Origin: DASZZY01 sp036260395
GTDB lineage: Bacteria; Actinomycetota; UBA4738; CALAEC01
Reading direction: 5' to 3'
NCBI GenBank assembly: GCA_036260395.1
Contig: DASZZY010000107.1
Location: 1-9,604, forward strand
DNA: 9,604 nucleotides
This document shows, one piece after another, positions 1 through 4,707 of the stretch. The notes beneath the pieces are model-generated. The model saw nothing but the letters and a program-made list of their open reading frames with translations. It did not search any database and was not told where the DNA came from. Position 1 is the first letter of the stretch. Each line of letters begins with the position of its first letter. Both the position numbers and the translations under genes were made by a program.

Positions 1-399
1 TCCATGCAGCAGGCCATGGAGGGGGGGCTGTTCTACTTCCGGGGAGGCCCGGCCGCCCTGGGCCTGGCAATCCACATGGTGGTCGGTGCCGTGTTCGGCG
101 GAATCTTCGGAGCATTGGCGCGGGCCCTTCGACTCCGCGGGGGACTCGCCGTGGCCTCGGGGATCGCCTACGGTCTGCTGGTGCTGCTGGGGATGAGCTT
201 CGTGGGGCTCCCCCTGGTGGCCGGCGTGTTCGGCGCGGGTGAACCCATCGCAGAGATGCCCGCGATGGTGGGCTGGCCCACGTTCACCATCGAGCACGCC
301 CTGTTCGGCTTGGTTCTGGGCCTGTGGGCTCTGGCCCGGCCCCGTGACGTGGCCGTGGACGTCTCGCCCGCTCGGACCGAGTTTCGAGGCGCCGCGTAG
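1..399 (+). CDS. Small multi-pass membrane protein, 5' end cut by the window
   Basis: The reading frame is open from the first base and ends with TAG at 397-399. An ATG lies at position 4, but no ribosome binding site can be seen and the protein seems to begin inside an existing topology, so the true start is probably upstream of the window. The visible 131 residues contain about three or four hydrophobic segments: a Gly/Ala-rich pair around residues 18-42, one around 48-75, and a last one near 95-110. Histidines sit at segment edges (near residues 24 and 98). The tail is short, polar and ends in Gly-Ala-Ala. The layout recalls small unknown-function membrane families such as DUF6789 or YagU/DUF1440, but I do not recognise a specific family. 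It is followed on the same strand by another small membrane protein, 108 bp downstream, so the two may be functionally linked. Function unknown. Confidence 0.6.
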   Translation, partial: SMQQAMEGGLFYFRGGPAALGLAIHMVVGAVFGGIFGALARALRLRGGLAVASGIAYGLLVLLGMSFVGLPLVAGVFGAGEPIAEMPAMVGWPTFTIEHALFGLVLGLWALARPRDVAVDVSPARTEFRGAA

Positions 400-493
400 C
401 TCCGGGATCGAGCCGGCCTCCCGGAACTGTCTGCCAACGAACGGTTCGGGCACGCTCCCGGTCCGCTCGTGGTTCTCGGTTCCGAAACGACGG

Positions 494-501
494 AAAGGAG
501 G
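494..501 (+). promoter_or_regulatory. Strong Shine-Dalgarno site fixing the start at 508
   Basis: AAAGGAGG lies six bases before the ATG at 508. The same frame is open from 469, but this site makes 508 the right start and shortens the protein to 148 residues. Confidence 0.8.
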
Positions 502-507
502 ACGCCC

Positions 508-954
508 ATGCTGGTTCGAGCGCTGCTGTCCGCGTTCATGGGAACGGCCGCCATGACGCTGTCCAGCTCGGTGGAGATGGACGCCCGAGGTCGCGATGCC
601 AGCACGGCGCCGGGGCGGGCCACCAACAAGCTTCTGCGCCTCGTCGGCGTCCCGGAGCTCAAGGGGCCGCCCCTCCACGTGCTCTCGGACGTGACGCACT
701 GGGTCTACGGGACCGCTTGGGGGATGGTGTTCTGGCTCCTGGTCGGCGTGGCCCAGCTCTCCCTCGCTGCGGCGGGACCTCTCTTCTTCCTGATTGTCTG
801 GGGAACGGCTCAGGTACAGCTTCCGCTGTTGGGAATCGCACCGCCGAGCTGGAGGTGGGGAGCGACCGAAGTCCTCATCGATCTCTGGCACCACGTGGTG
901 TACGCGGCTGCCACGGTGGGCGGCTGGGTCCTGATAAGCGTGGCAGGAGGCTGA
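508..954 (+). CDS. Small membrane protein, YagU/DUF1440-like architecture
   Basis: The protein has 148 residues and starts at the ATG preceded by AAAGGAGG. The N-terminus (Leu-Val-Arg-Ala-Leu-Leu, then Gly-Thr-Ala-Ala-Met-Thr) forms a first helix. A polar stretch rich in acidic and Arg residues follows (about residues 16-45), then a second segment containing a His-Trp-Val-Tyr-Gly-Thr motif near residue 67, a third hydrophobic segment, and a fourth that follows a Trp-His-His pair near residue 130. A Gly-Thr-Ala-Ala-Met-Thr start and a later His-x-x-Tyr-Gly motif are typical of small unknown-function inner-membrane proteins of the YagU/DUF1440 kind; the assignment is by pattern only. It follows another small membrane gene on the same strand. 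It ends with TGA at 952-954, after which there is no gene for 540 bp. No catalytic motif can be seen and the function is unknown. Confidence 0.75.
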   Translation: MLVRALLSAFMGTAAMTLSSSVEMDARGRDASTAPGRATNKLLRLVGVPELKGPPLHVLSDVTHWVYGTAWGMVFWLLVGVAQLSLAAAGPLFFLIVWGTAQVQLPLLGIAPPSWRWGATEVLIDLWHHVVYAAATVGGWVLISVAGG

Positions 955-1205
955 GGTGCACCCTCCTTCCCACCGAGAGGGGCAGATCGGGGCTGTTCCA
1001 CGTCTATTTCGAGAACATGGGTGCCTCTTATTCGAGGAACACCCCTCGGTGGCCTGCTCTCATAACTCTCCGACCTGCGCGAACAGAGCCGCCCCAGCTG
1101 AGTGCCCACAGCTTAAGCCGGGGACCTCCCACACCAATCCAAGCGCTGACCTCTTCCGCGTCAGGGAACTCCCGAATAGCGCCTTGACCTGCAGGTTCGC
1201 TGGTT

Positions 1206-1223
1206 ACCGGCCCTTTTGCCGGT
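1206..1223. other. Hairpin with 6-bp stem
   Basis: ACCGGC at 1206-1211 is the reverse complement of GCCGGT at 1218-1223, with the six-base loop CCTTTT between. No T-tract follows on either strand, so it is not a standard intrinsic terminator. It lies between the first and second copies of the TTGACC repeat. Confidence 0.4.
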
Positions 1224-1261
1224 CAGAACAAGCGGGTATACCGTCAAGTTCGGTGGCGTAC

Positions 1262-1290
1262 TTGACCAGATGTTGACCCAGATGTTGACC
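1262..1290 (+). repeat. TTGACC direct-repeat cluster with a 12-bp tandem duplication
   Basis: CAGATGTTGACC occurs twice back to back at 1267-1278 and 1279-1290. The hexamer TTGACC occurs at 1262-1267, 1273-1278 and 1285-1290, with a further copy upstream at 1184-1189, all in the same orientation. Short direct repeats spaced by about one helical turn are typical of protein-binding arrays, for example integrase arm sites or repressor sites. No integrase gene is visible nearby, so the role is open. Confidence 0.6.
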
Positions 1291-1494
1291 ACGGTTCTCA
1301 TGGAAGATGACGTGCCGGTGACTGGGTGGGCCTGCCGACGGTAGCTGGCGCACCACTCCGCCTCGACGAGAGGCGCACGGAGTGCATGGGTTGCCCCAAG
1401 CAATCTCTCACCGGCAAACGAATCTCCTCACCTGACTGCCTTTCAAGGGTTCCTGTCAAGTGACGAAGCAGCAGGAAGGTACGAGAATCACCCC

Positions 1495-2388
1495 ATGACG
1501 TCAGAACCGCATGCTGGCCAGCACTCCTTTGATCAGCAGAGAAGGGAGATTCAAGCTGCCATAGCAAATGGCCCCCTCATCCGCGTATTCGATGAGGTTT
1601 CGGCGTTAATCCGTCCCTCTATCAGATTGCTCCCTGTCCCCCTCTTACTCGGCAGCAGCGGATCCAGCTCATTCCTCGGAGGGCGCCCGCTCCTTCCGGA
1701 AGAGTTGACTTGGCCTCGCTCGAAGGATCGACCGCTCGATTTTCTGGGACAGATCGCGCTGACGGACGTCGCCGCGCTGGATATCGAACATGCGCTTCCG
1801 CGCCATGGAGTCTTCTATTTCTTCTACGCTGTGGATGGCGAAGCTTGGGGATACCGCCCGGGGGATCATGGAGCGTGGAAGGTTCTCTACAGCGAGGCGA
1901 CGCATGATGCGATCCGAGAGAAGGCGCCTCCGGGGACTTACGAGTTCCCTCGATCCAATGTTGCGCTGGCTCTCGAGAGCATGCTTCCACCTGCAGAGTC
2001 GTCGCTAGTCAGCTCGTTGCAACTCTCCGAGGATGAGCTCGAGGCATATTGGGATCTCCTGGTAGAGGAAACTCCGGCGGGCACGGCAGAGAAGGAAAGT
2101 GTCCATCGCCTGCTAGGGCACCCGGATCAGATCCAAGGAGACATGCAGCTCGTGTGCCAGCTAGTCTCCCACGGCCTTGATGTCGGAAACGAGGAGGGCT
2201 TCGCAGACCCCCGTGCACAGGTCCTTGCCGATTCCGCAACGAGCTGGCGGCTTCTCCTCCAACTGGACTCCGACCAGACGACTGCCATGCAGTGGGGGGA
2301 CTGGGGCAGAGTCTTCTTCTGGGTTCGAGAAGGAGATCTGGAGCTTCGGCGCTTCGACGCAGCTTGGTTGGTGCTCCAGTCACACTAG
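1495..2388 (+). CDS. DUF1963 (YwqG-type) protein
   Basis: This 297-residue soluble protein shows the DUF1963/YwqG fold signature. A Leu-Gly-Gly-Arg-Pro-x-Leu-Pro block followed by Trp-Pro lies near residues 62-75. A Leu-Asp-Phe-Leu-Gly-Gln-Ile segment follows near 82. The Gly-Val-Phe-Tyr-Phe-Phe-Tyr strand is near 105-111. A late His-Pro-Asp-Gln-Ile-Gln-Gly-Asp-Met-Gln block lies near 208-217, and the C-terminal Trp-Gly-Asp-Trp-Gly-Arg-Val-Phe-Phe-Trp strand, ending in a Leu-Gln-Ser-His tail, is characteristic. Members have no firmly established biochemical function. In Bacillus subtilis ywqG lies beside an LXG toxin locus. There is no signal peptide or membrane segment. The start at 1495 has only a distant GGAAGG (about 1473) as ribosome binding site, so the start is less certain than the family. 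Codon use is visibly less GC-biased than in nuoN or htpX, which fits horizontal acquisition. It converges on the small gene at 2416, with 27 bp between the stops. Confidence 0.85.
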   Translation: MTSEPHAGQHSFDQQRREIQAAIANGPLIRVFDEVSALIRPSIRLLPVPLLLGSSGSSSFLGGRPLLPEELTWPRSKDRPLDFLGQIALTDVAALDIEHALPRHGVFYFFYAVDGEAWGYRPGDHGAWKVLYSEATHDAIREKAPPGTYEFPRSNVALALESMLPPAESSLVSSLQLSEDELEAYWDLLVEETPAGTAEKESVHRLLGHPDQIQGDMQLVCQLVSHGLDVGNEEGFADPRAQVLADSATSWRLLLQLDSDQTTAMQWGDWGRVFFWVREGDLELRRFDAAWLVLQSH

Positions 2389-2415
2389 CTCTCATGGCCT
2401 GGGCGAGCAGCTCCT

Positions 2416-2742
2416 TCACGACCAATCTACATTGAAGCTGCCGTCTTCCAGGGCATACAACGCCGTCATTGCTTCCATGGATCCCGGGCCTCTTGAGTCG
2501 CGTATCGCTTCCAAGCGTCGACGAGCCTCCTCGGGAAAATAGGCAACTGAATGGCTGGCTGCCGTCACGCTAACGATGGCGTCGAGATCATACATGAGTT
2601 GTCGGATCGCTTCGCGCCCCTCCGCCGAGCGCCGCAACCGCTGATAGTGCTTCTGGATCTTGTCCATCAGCTCATTTGCCTTGCGCGGTTCTTCCGTTCG
2701 GCCGCGCGCAGCCGCGACTACACGGTACTCCCGAATATCCAT
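2416..2742 (-). CDS. Small helical hypothetical protein, possible immunity-type partner
   Basis: The gene encodes 108 residues. The start at 2742 is chosen because GGGGAGAG (2747-2754) stands six bases before it. A second ATG at 2755-2757 is in frame, overlaps the stop of the upstream ORF, and would add five residues. The sequence begins Met-Asp-Ile-Arg-Glu-Tyr-Arg-Val-Val, apparently a beta strand. Charged helices follow from about residue 18 to 82, including Met-Tyr-Asp-Leu-Asp-Ala near 50 and Glu-Glu-Ala-Arg-Arg-Arg-Leu near 71. It ends in an acidic Phe-Asn-Val-Asp-Trp-Ser tail. There is no signal peptide or membrane segment. I do not recognise a family. Its size, solubility and tight coupling to an upstream ORF fit an immunity or antitoxin protein, but that is inference only. 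Confidence 0.65.
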   Translation of the reverse strand: MDIREYRVVAAARGRTEEPRKANELMDKIQKHYQRLRRSAEGREAIRQLMYDLDAIVSVTAASHSVAYFPEEARRRLEAIRDSRGPGSMEAMTALYALEDGSFNVDWS

Positions 2743-2748
2743 TGATCT

Positions 2749-2753
2749 CTCCC
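2749..2753 (-). promoter_or_regulatory. Ribosome binding site deciding the start at 2742
   Basis: GGGAG stands six bases before the ATG at 2742. It lies inside the short extension that would be translated from the alternative ATG at 2757, so the two starts compete. The alternative start forms a TGATG overlap with the preceding stop. Confidence 0.65.
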
Positions 2754-2756
2754 CCA

Positions 2757-3002
2757 TCAGAACATTCCTGGCACTCCTTTTGCCCAATCCAGGAGACGCA
2801 ATCCGTATTGGTGCTGGAACTCGAAGGACTTCGGCTCGAGCCAATCTCGAACGGTTTGCCCCTCCGTAAAGGGCCTCCGGGCCCGCCCCCCGCCCACTGA
2901 TGTCATGAAGGAGCGGGCCTCCGCTCCCGTGCTTAGAGCGTGTCTCGGGCCCACTTGAGGGGTCGGCGCTTCTTCGTGAGGTCCCAGTACGCGATTCCCC
3001 AT
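2757..3002 (-). CDS. Small ORF coupled to the 108-residue gene, possibly a truncated protein tail
   Basis: The frame gives at most 81 residues from an ATG at 3002 that has no ribosome binding site. An internal ATG at 2906 would give 49 residues. The last 45 or so residues look truly coding, with mixed aromatic, charged and hydrophobic residues (for example Val-Arg-Asp-Trp-Leu-Glu-Pro-Lys near residue 50 and Leu-Leu-Asp-Trp-Ala-Lys near 70). The first 30 are low-information and may be out-of-frame or decayed sequence. Its TGA at 2757-2759 overlaps the ATG at 2755-2757, a typical translational-coupling arrangement. It could be the 3' end of a larger gene whose 5' part was lost, for instance the C-terminal domain of a polymorphic toxin, or a tiny intact toxin. 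No family is recognised. Confidence 0.45.
   Translation of the reverse strand: MGNRVLGPHEEAPTPQVGPRHALSTGAEARSFMTSVGGGRARRPFTEGQTVRDWLEPKSFEFQHQYGLRLLDWAKGVPGMF
2910..2927. repeat. Perfect hairpin, 7-bp stem
   Basis: GGAGCGG at 2910-2916 pairs with CCGCTCC at 2921-2927 across the four-base loop GCCT. It ends just before the internal ATG at 2904-2906 on the minus strand and contains the only GGAG-type motif upstream of it, so it could mask that start. No T-tract follows on either strand, which argues against a terminator. The nonamer GGGCCTCCG inside it also occurs at 2871-2879. Confidence 0.5.
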
Positions 3003-3031
3003 CGTCCAAGACGTGATCGCTAAGAAGGTGA

Positions 3032-3300
3032 CCCGAGAAGGGGGCCGACCCTCGGGAGCTGGGAAACATGCGCTACGTCAAGCTCCTCGATCAGCGAATC
3101 AGCGACGCGCTGCGACCTGGGGAGGGCCGGTCCGGGGCCCTTCTGCCGGTCCTCGACGAGTACGAGCCCGTCGGCTCGACGGACCGCATCGCGTTCACCA
3201 CGGCGAAGCCGTGCGCCGCCACGAGGAAACCCCACCTCTCTCACGCCGTCTACGACAGCCGGCTCGAAGTCGGCATCGCACGGGAGCTGGAGCGGCACCC
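3032..3300 (+). pseudogene. Remnant of a type III-like restriction endonuclease/helicase (Res-type), C-terminal part
   Basis: In the frame of the ATG at 3068 the sequence reads like the segment just before the nuclease domain of DEAD/DEAH-box restriction endonuclease subunits: Leu-Leu-Pro-Val-Leu-Asp-Glu-Tyr then Pro-Val-Gly-Ser-Thr-Asp, then Phe-Thr-Thr-x-Lys-Pro, then His-Leu-Ser-His-x-Val-Tyr-Asp-Ser, then Leu-Glu-Arg-His-Pro-Ala. In intact members this block follows the helicase domains and is followed by an Asn-Asp/Asn-Gln-containing nuclease stretch. Here the frame has a stop at 3029-3031, no helicase motifs upstream, and the match ends near 3300, after which the frame runs into the tRNA-Tyr gene. 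The open frame to 3505 is therefore not a real protein. About 90 residues survive of a protein normally many hundred residues long. It is a dead fragment left at a tRNA junction. The family call rests on remembered motifs, not on an alignment. Confidence 0.6.
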
Positions 3301-3319
3301 TGCTGAGAACATCCCACGG

Positions 3320-3401
3320 TGGGGGGGGCAGGATTCGAACCTGCGTAGGCTACGCCGGCGATTTTACAGACCGCTCCCTTTGGCCGCTCGGGCACCCCCC
3401 C
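3320..3401 (-). tRNA. tRNA-Tyr (anticodon GTA)
   Basis: The minus strand folds into a class II tRNA of 82 bases. The acceptor is a run of seven G (3395-3401) paired with seven C (3321-3327), with discriminator A at 3320. U8 and G9 follow the acceptor. The D arm has a CCC/GGG stem with the CCCGAGCGGCCAAAGGGA pattern usual for bacterial tRNA-Tyr. The anticodon stem GCGGT/ATCGC holds the loop CTGTAAA, giving anticodon GTA at 3365-3367. The variable arm is long (3345-3357) with a GGC/GCC stem. The T arm is GCAGG/CCTGC around TTCGAAT. CCA is not encoded (A is followed by CCG). The gene lies 38 bp below the stop of the same-strand membrane protein gene. Its 3' end faces the restriction remnant, so it likely served as an integration site. 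Confidence 0.95.
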
Positions 3402-3411
3402 GGGCCCCTCT

Positions 3412-3417
3412 AGCGTA
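3412..3417 (-). promoter_or_regulatory. Possible -10 element for tRNA-Tyr
   Basis: TACGCT on the minus strand ends ten bases before the mature tRNA 5' end, at the distance expected for a start just upstream. No -35 hexamer is recognisable, so co-transcription from the gene above is equally possible. Confidence 0.3.
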
Positions 3418-3439
3418 CCGCAGCGCGCGGCCCCTGCCC

Positions 3440-4153
3440 CTAGGCGGCGGCGGGCGTGGGCGCCGGAGCGCCGGCCGCGGTGCGACGGGTCAGTACCACA
3501 CCTAGGGCCAGCACCCAGATGGTGAGCAGTCCCGAGGCACCGACGAACACGATGAAGAAGGCTGCCGACGGACCCGTCAGGATCCCGAGGACCGCGGCCA
3601 CCACCGCGATGGCCCCCAGGACCGCGGCCGGCCACCCCAGCGCGGCGGGGTAGCTCCGCGAGGCGGCGATGGCCCACCCCAGCGCGATCGGAGCCAGCCC
3701 GAGCACCGTCAGTAGGAACGCCATGAACATCGCCCACGCGATGTCGGCCACCGCGGTCGCGGCCGCGAAGGCCAGGTCGCGCGCGGGGCCCGTGGCCCCC
3801 GCCCAGGCGTCGGCCACGGACTTCGTCGAGTAGCCGTCGACCGCCAACAGCACGATCGCCAGCGGCGTGGCGATCAGCAGCAGGCCGAGCGCCAGGCGGG
3901 CCACCGGCTCGGCCGGCCCGCCCTTCAACGACCGGACCACCGCGTACAGCCCGAACAGGATCAGCAGCGTGCCGGCCAGCGCCGCCAGGTGGATCGGGAT
4001 CCACGCGCCTGAAGCGGCCACCATTTGGAGCTCGCCCCGCACGCGATCGGCGAAGTCGGAGATCCGGGGATGTACGAGGTTGGCGACCAGCGCCACGACG
4101 GCGCCGAGGATCGCCGAGAAGCCACCGAGTCGGAGCAGGTTCCGTTCGTCCAT
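3440..4153 (-). CDS. Six-helix integral membrane protein of unknown function
   Basis: The protein has 237 residues with a well-placed ribosome binding site (GGGAGGG at 4157-4163). Hydrophobic segments lie at about residues 10-28, 53-75, 86-105, 128-160 (one or two helices), 172-192 and 198-221. A short cytoplasmic N-terminus (Met-Asp-Glu-Arg-Asn) and an Ala/Pro-rich tail flank them. Polar loop features are His-Pro-Arg near 28-30 after helix 1, Trp-Ile-Pro-Ile-His near 51-55, and Asp-Gly-Tyr-Ser-Thr-Lys near 106-111. The pattern resembles actinobacterial DUF4386-type or unnamed membrane proteins; no catalytic motif is seen. It is transcribed away from yajQ across a 62-bp shared promoter region and points toward tRNA-Tyr. 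Codon use is strongly G/C-biased like the backbone, so it marks the chromosome side of the tRNA junction. Confidence 0.85.
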   Translation of the reverse strand: MDERNLLRLGGFSAILGAVVALVANLVHPRISDFADRVRGELQMVAASGAWIPIHLAALAGTLLILFGLYAVVRSLKGGPAEPVARLALGLLLIATPLAIVLLAVDGYSTKSVADAWAGATGPARDLAFAAATAVADIAWAMFMAFLLTVLGLAPIALGWAIAASRSYPAALGWPAAVLGAIAVVAAVLGILTGPSAAFFIVFVGASGLLTIWVLALGVVLTRRTAAGAPAPTPAAA

Positions 4154-4170
4154 CGTCCCTCCCTGGTCCG

Positions 4171-4181
4171 CTGCGACGCAG
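4171..4181. promoter_or_regulatory. Short palindrome in the divergent promoter region
   Basis: CTGCG-A-CGCAG is a perfect palindrome overlapping the candidate minus-strand -10 element TACACT (4180-4185) of the membrane protein gene. It could be an operator, but 11 bp in GC-rich DNA can arise by chance. Confidence 0.25.
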
Positions 4182-4185
4182 TGTA
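4180..4185 (-). promoter_or_regulatory. Candidate -10 element of the six-helix membrane protein gene
   Basis: TACACT on the minus strand would start transcription about 20 bases before the ATG at 4153, leaving room for the GGGAGGG ribosome binding site. No clear -35 is seen. Confidence 0.4.
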
Positions 4186-4202
4186 CCGCCGGCGCGGCGG
4201 GC

Positions 4203-4208
4203 TACAGT
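4203..4208 (+). promoter_or_regulatory. Candidate -10 element for leaderless yajQ mRNA
   Basis: TACAGT ends seven bases before the GTG at 4216, the spacing at which transcription would begin at or next to the start codon. The intervening bases contain no Shine-Dalgarno sequence. This fits the TANNNT leaderless promoters common in actinobacteria. No good -35 is visible, also usual for that class. Confidence 0.55.
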
Positions 4209-4215
4209 AACCGCC

Positions 4216-4707
4216 GTGAGCAAGGGATCCTCGTTCGACATCGTCTCCGAGGTCGACATGGCCGAGGTCACGAACGCCGTGGACCAGGCCCGCCGCGAGG
4301 TGGCCACGCGGTTCGACTTCAAGGACACCGGCACGTCGATCGAGCGGGAGGGCGACGCCATCGAGCTCCGCTCCTCCACCGATCACCGGCTGAAGGCGGC
4401 CCTGGAGGTCTTCAAGGAGAAGTGCGTCCGGCGCCAGGTCCCGCTGAAGGCCCTGAAGGAGGGGCCGGTGCTCCCGGGGGCCCGGGGGAGCTACCGCCAG
4501 ACCGTGGAGGTCAGCCGGGGAATCTCCGAGGAGAAGGCCCGGGAGATCAACCGGTTCATCAAGGGGCTGGGCGTCAAGGTTCAGGCCCAGGTCCAGGGGG
4601 ACCAGCTCCGGGTCTCGGCCAAGAAGAAGGACGACCTCCAGGCCGTGATCCGGGCGATCAAGGAACGGGACTTCGACATCCCGCTCCAGTTCACGAACTA
4701 CCGGTAG
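4216..4707 (+). CDS. yajQ: YajQ family nucleotide-binding protein
   Basis: This is a full-length 163-residue YajQ/DUF520 protein. It opens with the family signature Ser-Phe-Asp-Ile-Val-Ser-Glu-Val-Asp near residues 6-14. It continues with Val-Asp-Gln-Ala and Arg-Phe-Asp-Phe-Lys-Asp-Thr (about 32-38). The central block has Val-Arg-Arg-Gln-Val-Pro-Leu-Lys. The C-terminal half carries Gly-Ile-Ser-Glu-Glu-Lys-Ala-Arg-Glu-Ile-Asn and Ile-Lys-x-Leu-Gly-Val-Lys-Val-Gln-Ala-Gln-Val-Gln-Gly, ending in Asp-Ile-Pro-Leu-Gln-Phe-x-Asn-Tyr-Arg. Members are cytoplasmic, have two RNA-recognition-like domains, bind nucleic acid or nucleotides, and in Xanthomonas bind cyclic di-GMP. The start is GTG without a ribosome binding site, probably leaderless. 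It is divergent from the six-helix membrane protein gene. Its TAG directly abuts the stop of the convergent M23 peptidase gene. Confidence 0.95.
   Translation: MSKGSSFDIVSEVDMAEVTNAVDQARREVATRFDFKDTGTSIEREGDAIELRSSTDHRLKAALEVFKEKCVRRQVPLKALKEGPVLPGARGSYRQTVEVSRGISEEKAREINRFIKGLGVKVQAQVQGDQLRVSAKKKDDLQAVIRAIKERDFDIPLQFTNYR

Larger units (their letters stand above)
955..1494. other. Gene-free stretch, probable edge of an acquired region
   Basis: No frame on either strand gives a convincing protein here. The short open frames lack ribosome binding sites and recognisable sequence. The stretch holds four TTGACC copies at 1184-1290, an ACCGGC/GCCGGT hairpin at 1206-1223, and a GTCAAG/CTTGAC inverted pair at 1243-1266. 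Base composition is less GC-rich than in the backbone genes at the right. It may be the outer border of the island that ends at the tRNA-Tyr gene, or simply a long regulatory and decayed spacer. Confidence 0.5.

Noticed and set aside
889..900. A perfect 12-bp palindrome CACCACGTGGTG.
   Set aside because: It lies inside the small membrane protein gene and encodes His-His-Val-Val; it is most easily explained by coding.
1191..1199. GCAGGTTCG, identical to the T-arm of tRNA-Tyr, as a possible second attachment site.
   Set aside because: Only nine bases match and they are in the opposite orientation to the tRNA, so it cannot be a direct attachment repeat; likely chance.
1161..1403. A minus-strand 80-codon frame over the TTGACC repeats, considered as an integrase tail.
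   Set aside because: It has no recognisable integrase residues (no His-x-x-Arg or Tyr motif), no ribosome binding site, and its repeat-derived Val-Asn-Ile-Trp pair comes only from the tandem DNA repeat.
3401..3440. Terminator between the six-helix membrane gene and tRNA-Tyr.
   Set aside because: No stem followed by a T-tract can be drawn on the minus strand.
3195..4379. A minus-strand 394-codon frame across the tRNA-Tyr gene and the membrane protein gene.
   Set aside because: Part of its translation is simply the tRNA-Tyr sequence read as protein, and the rest is an Arg/Gly-rich shadow of the real six-helix gene.
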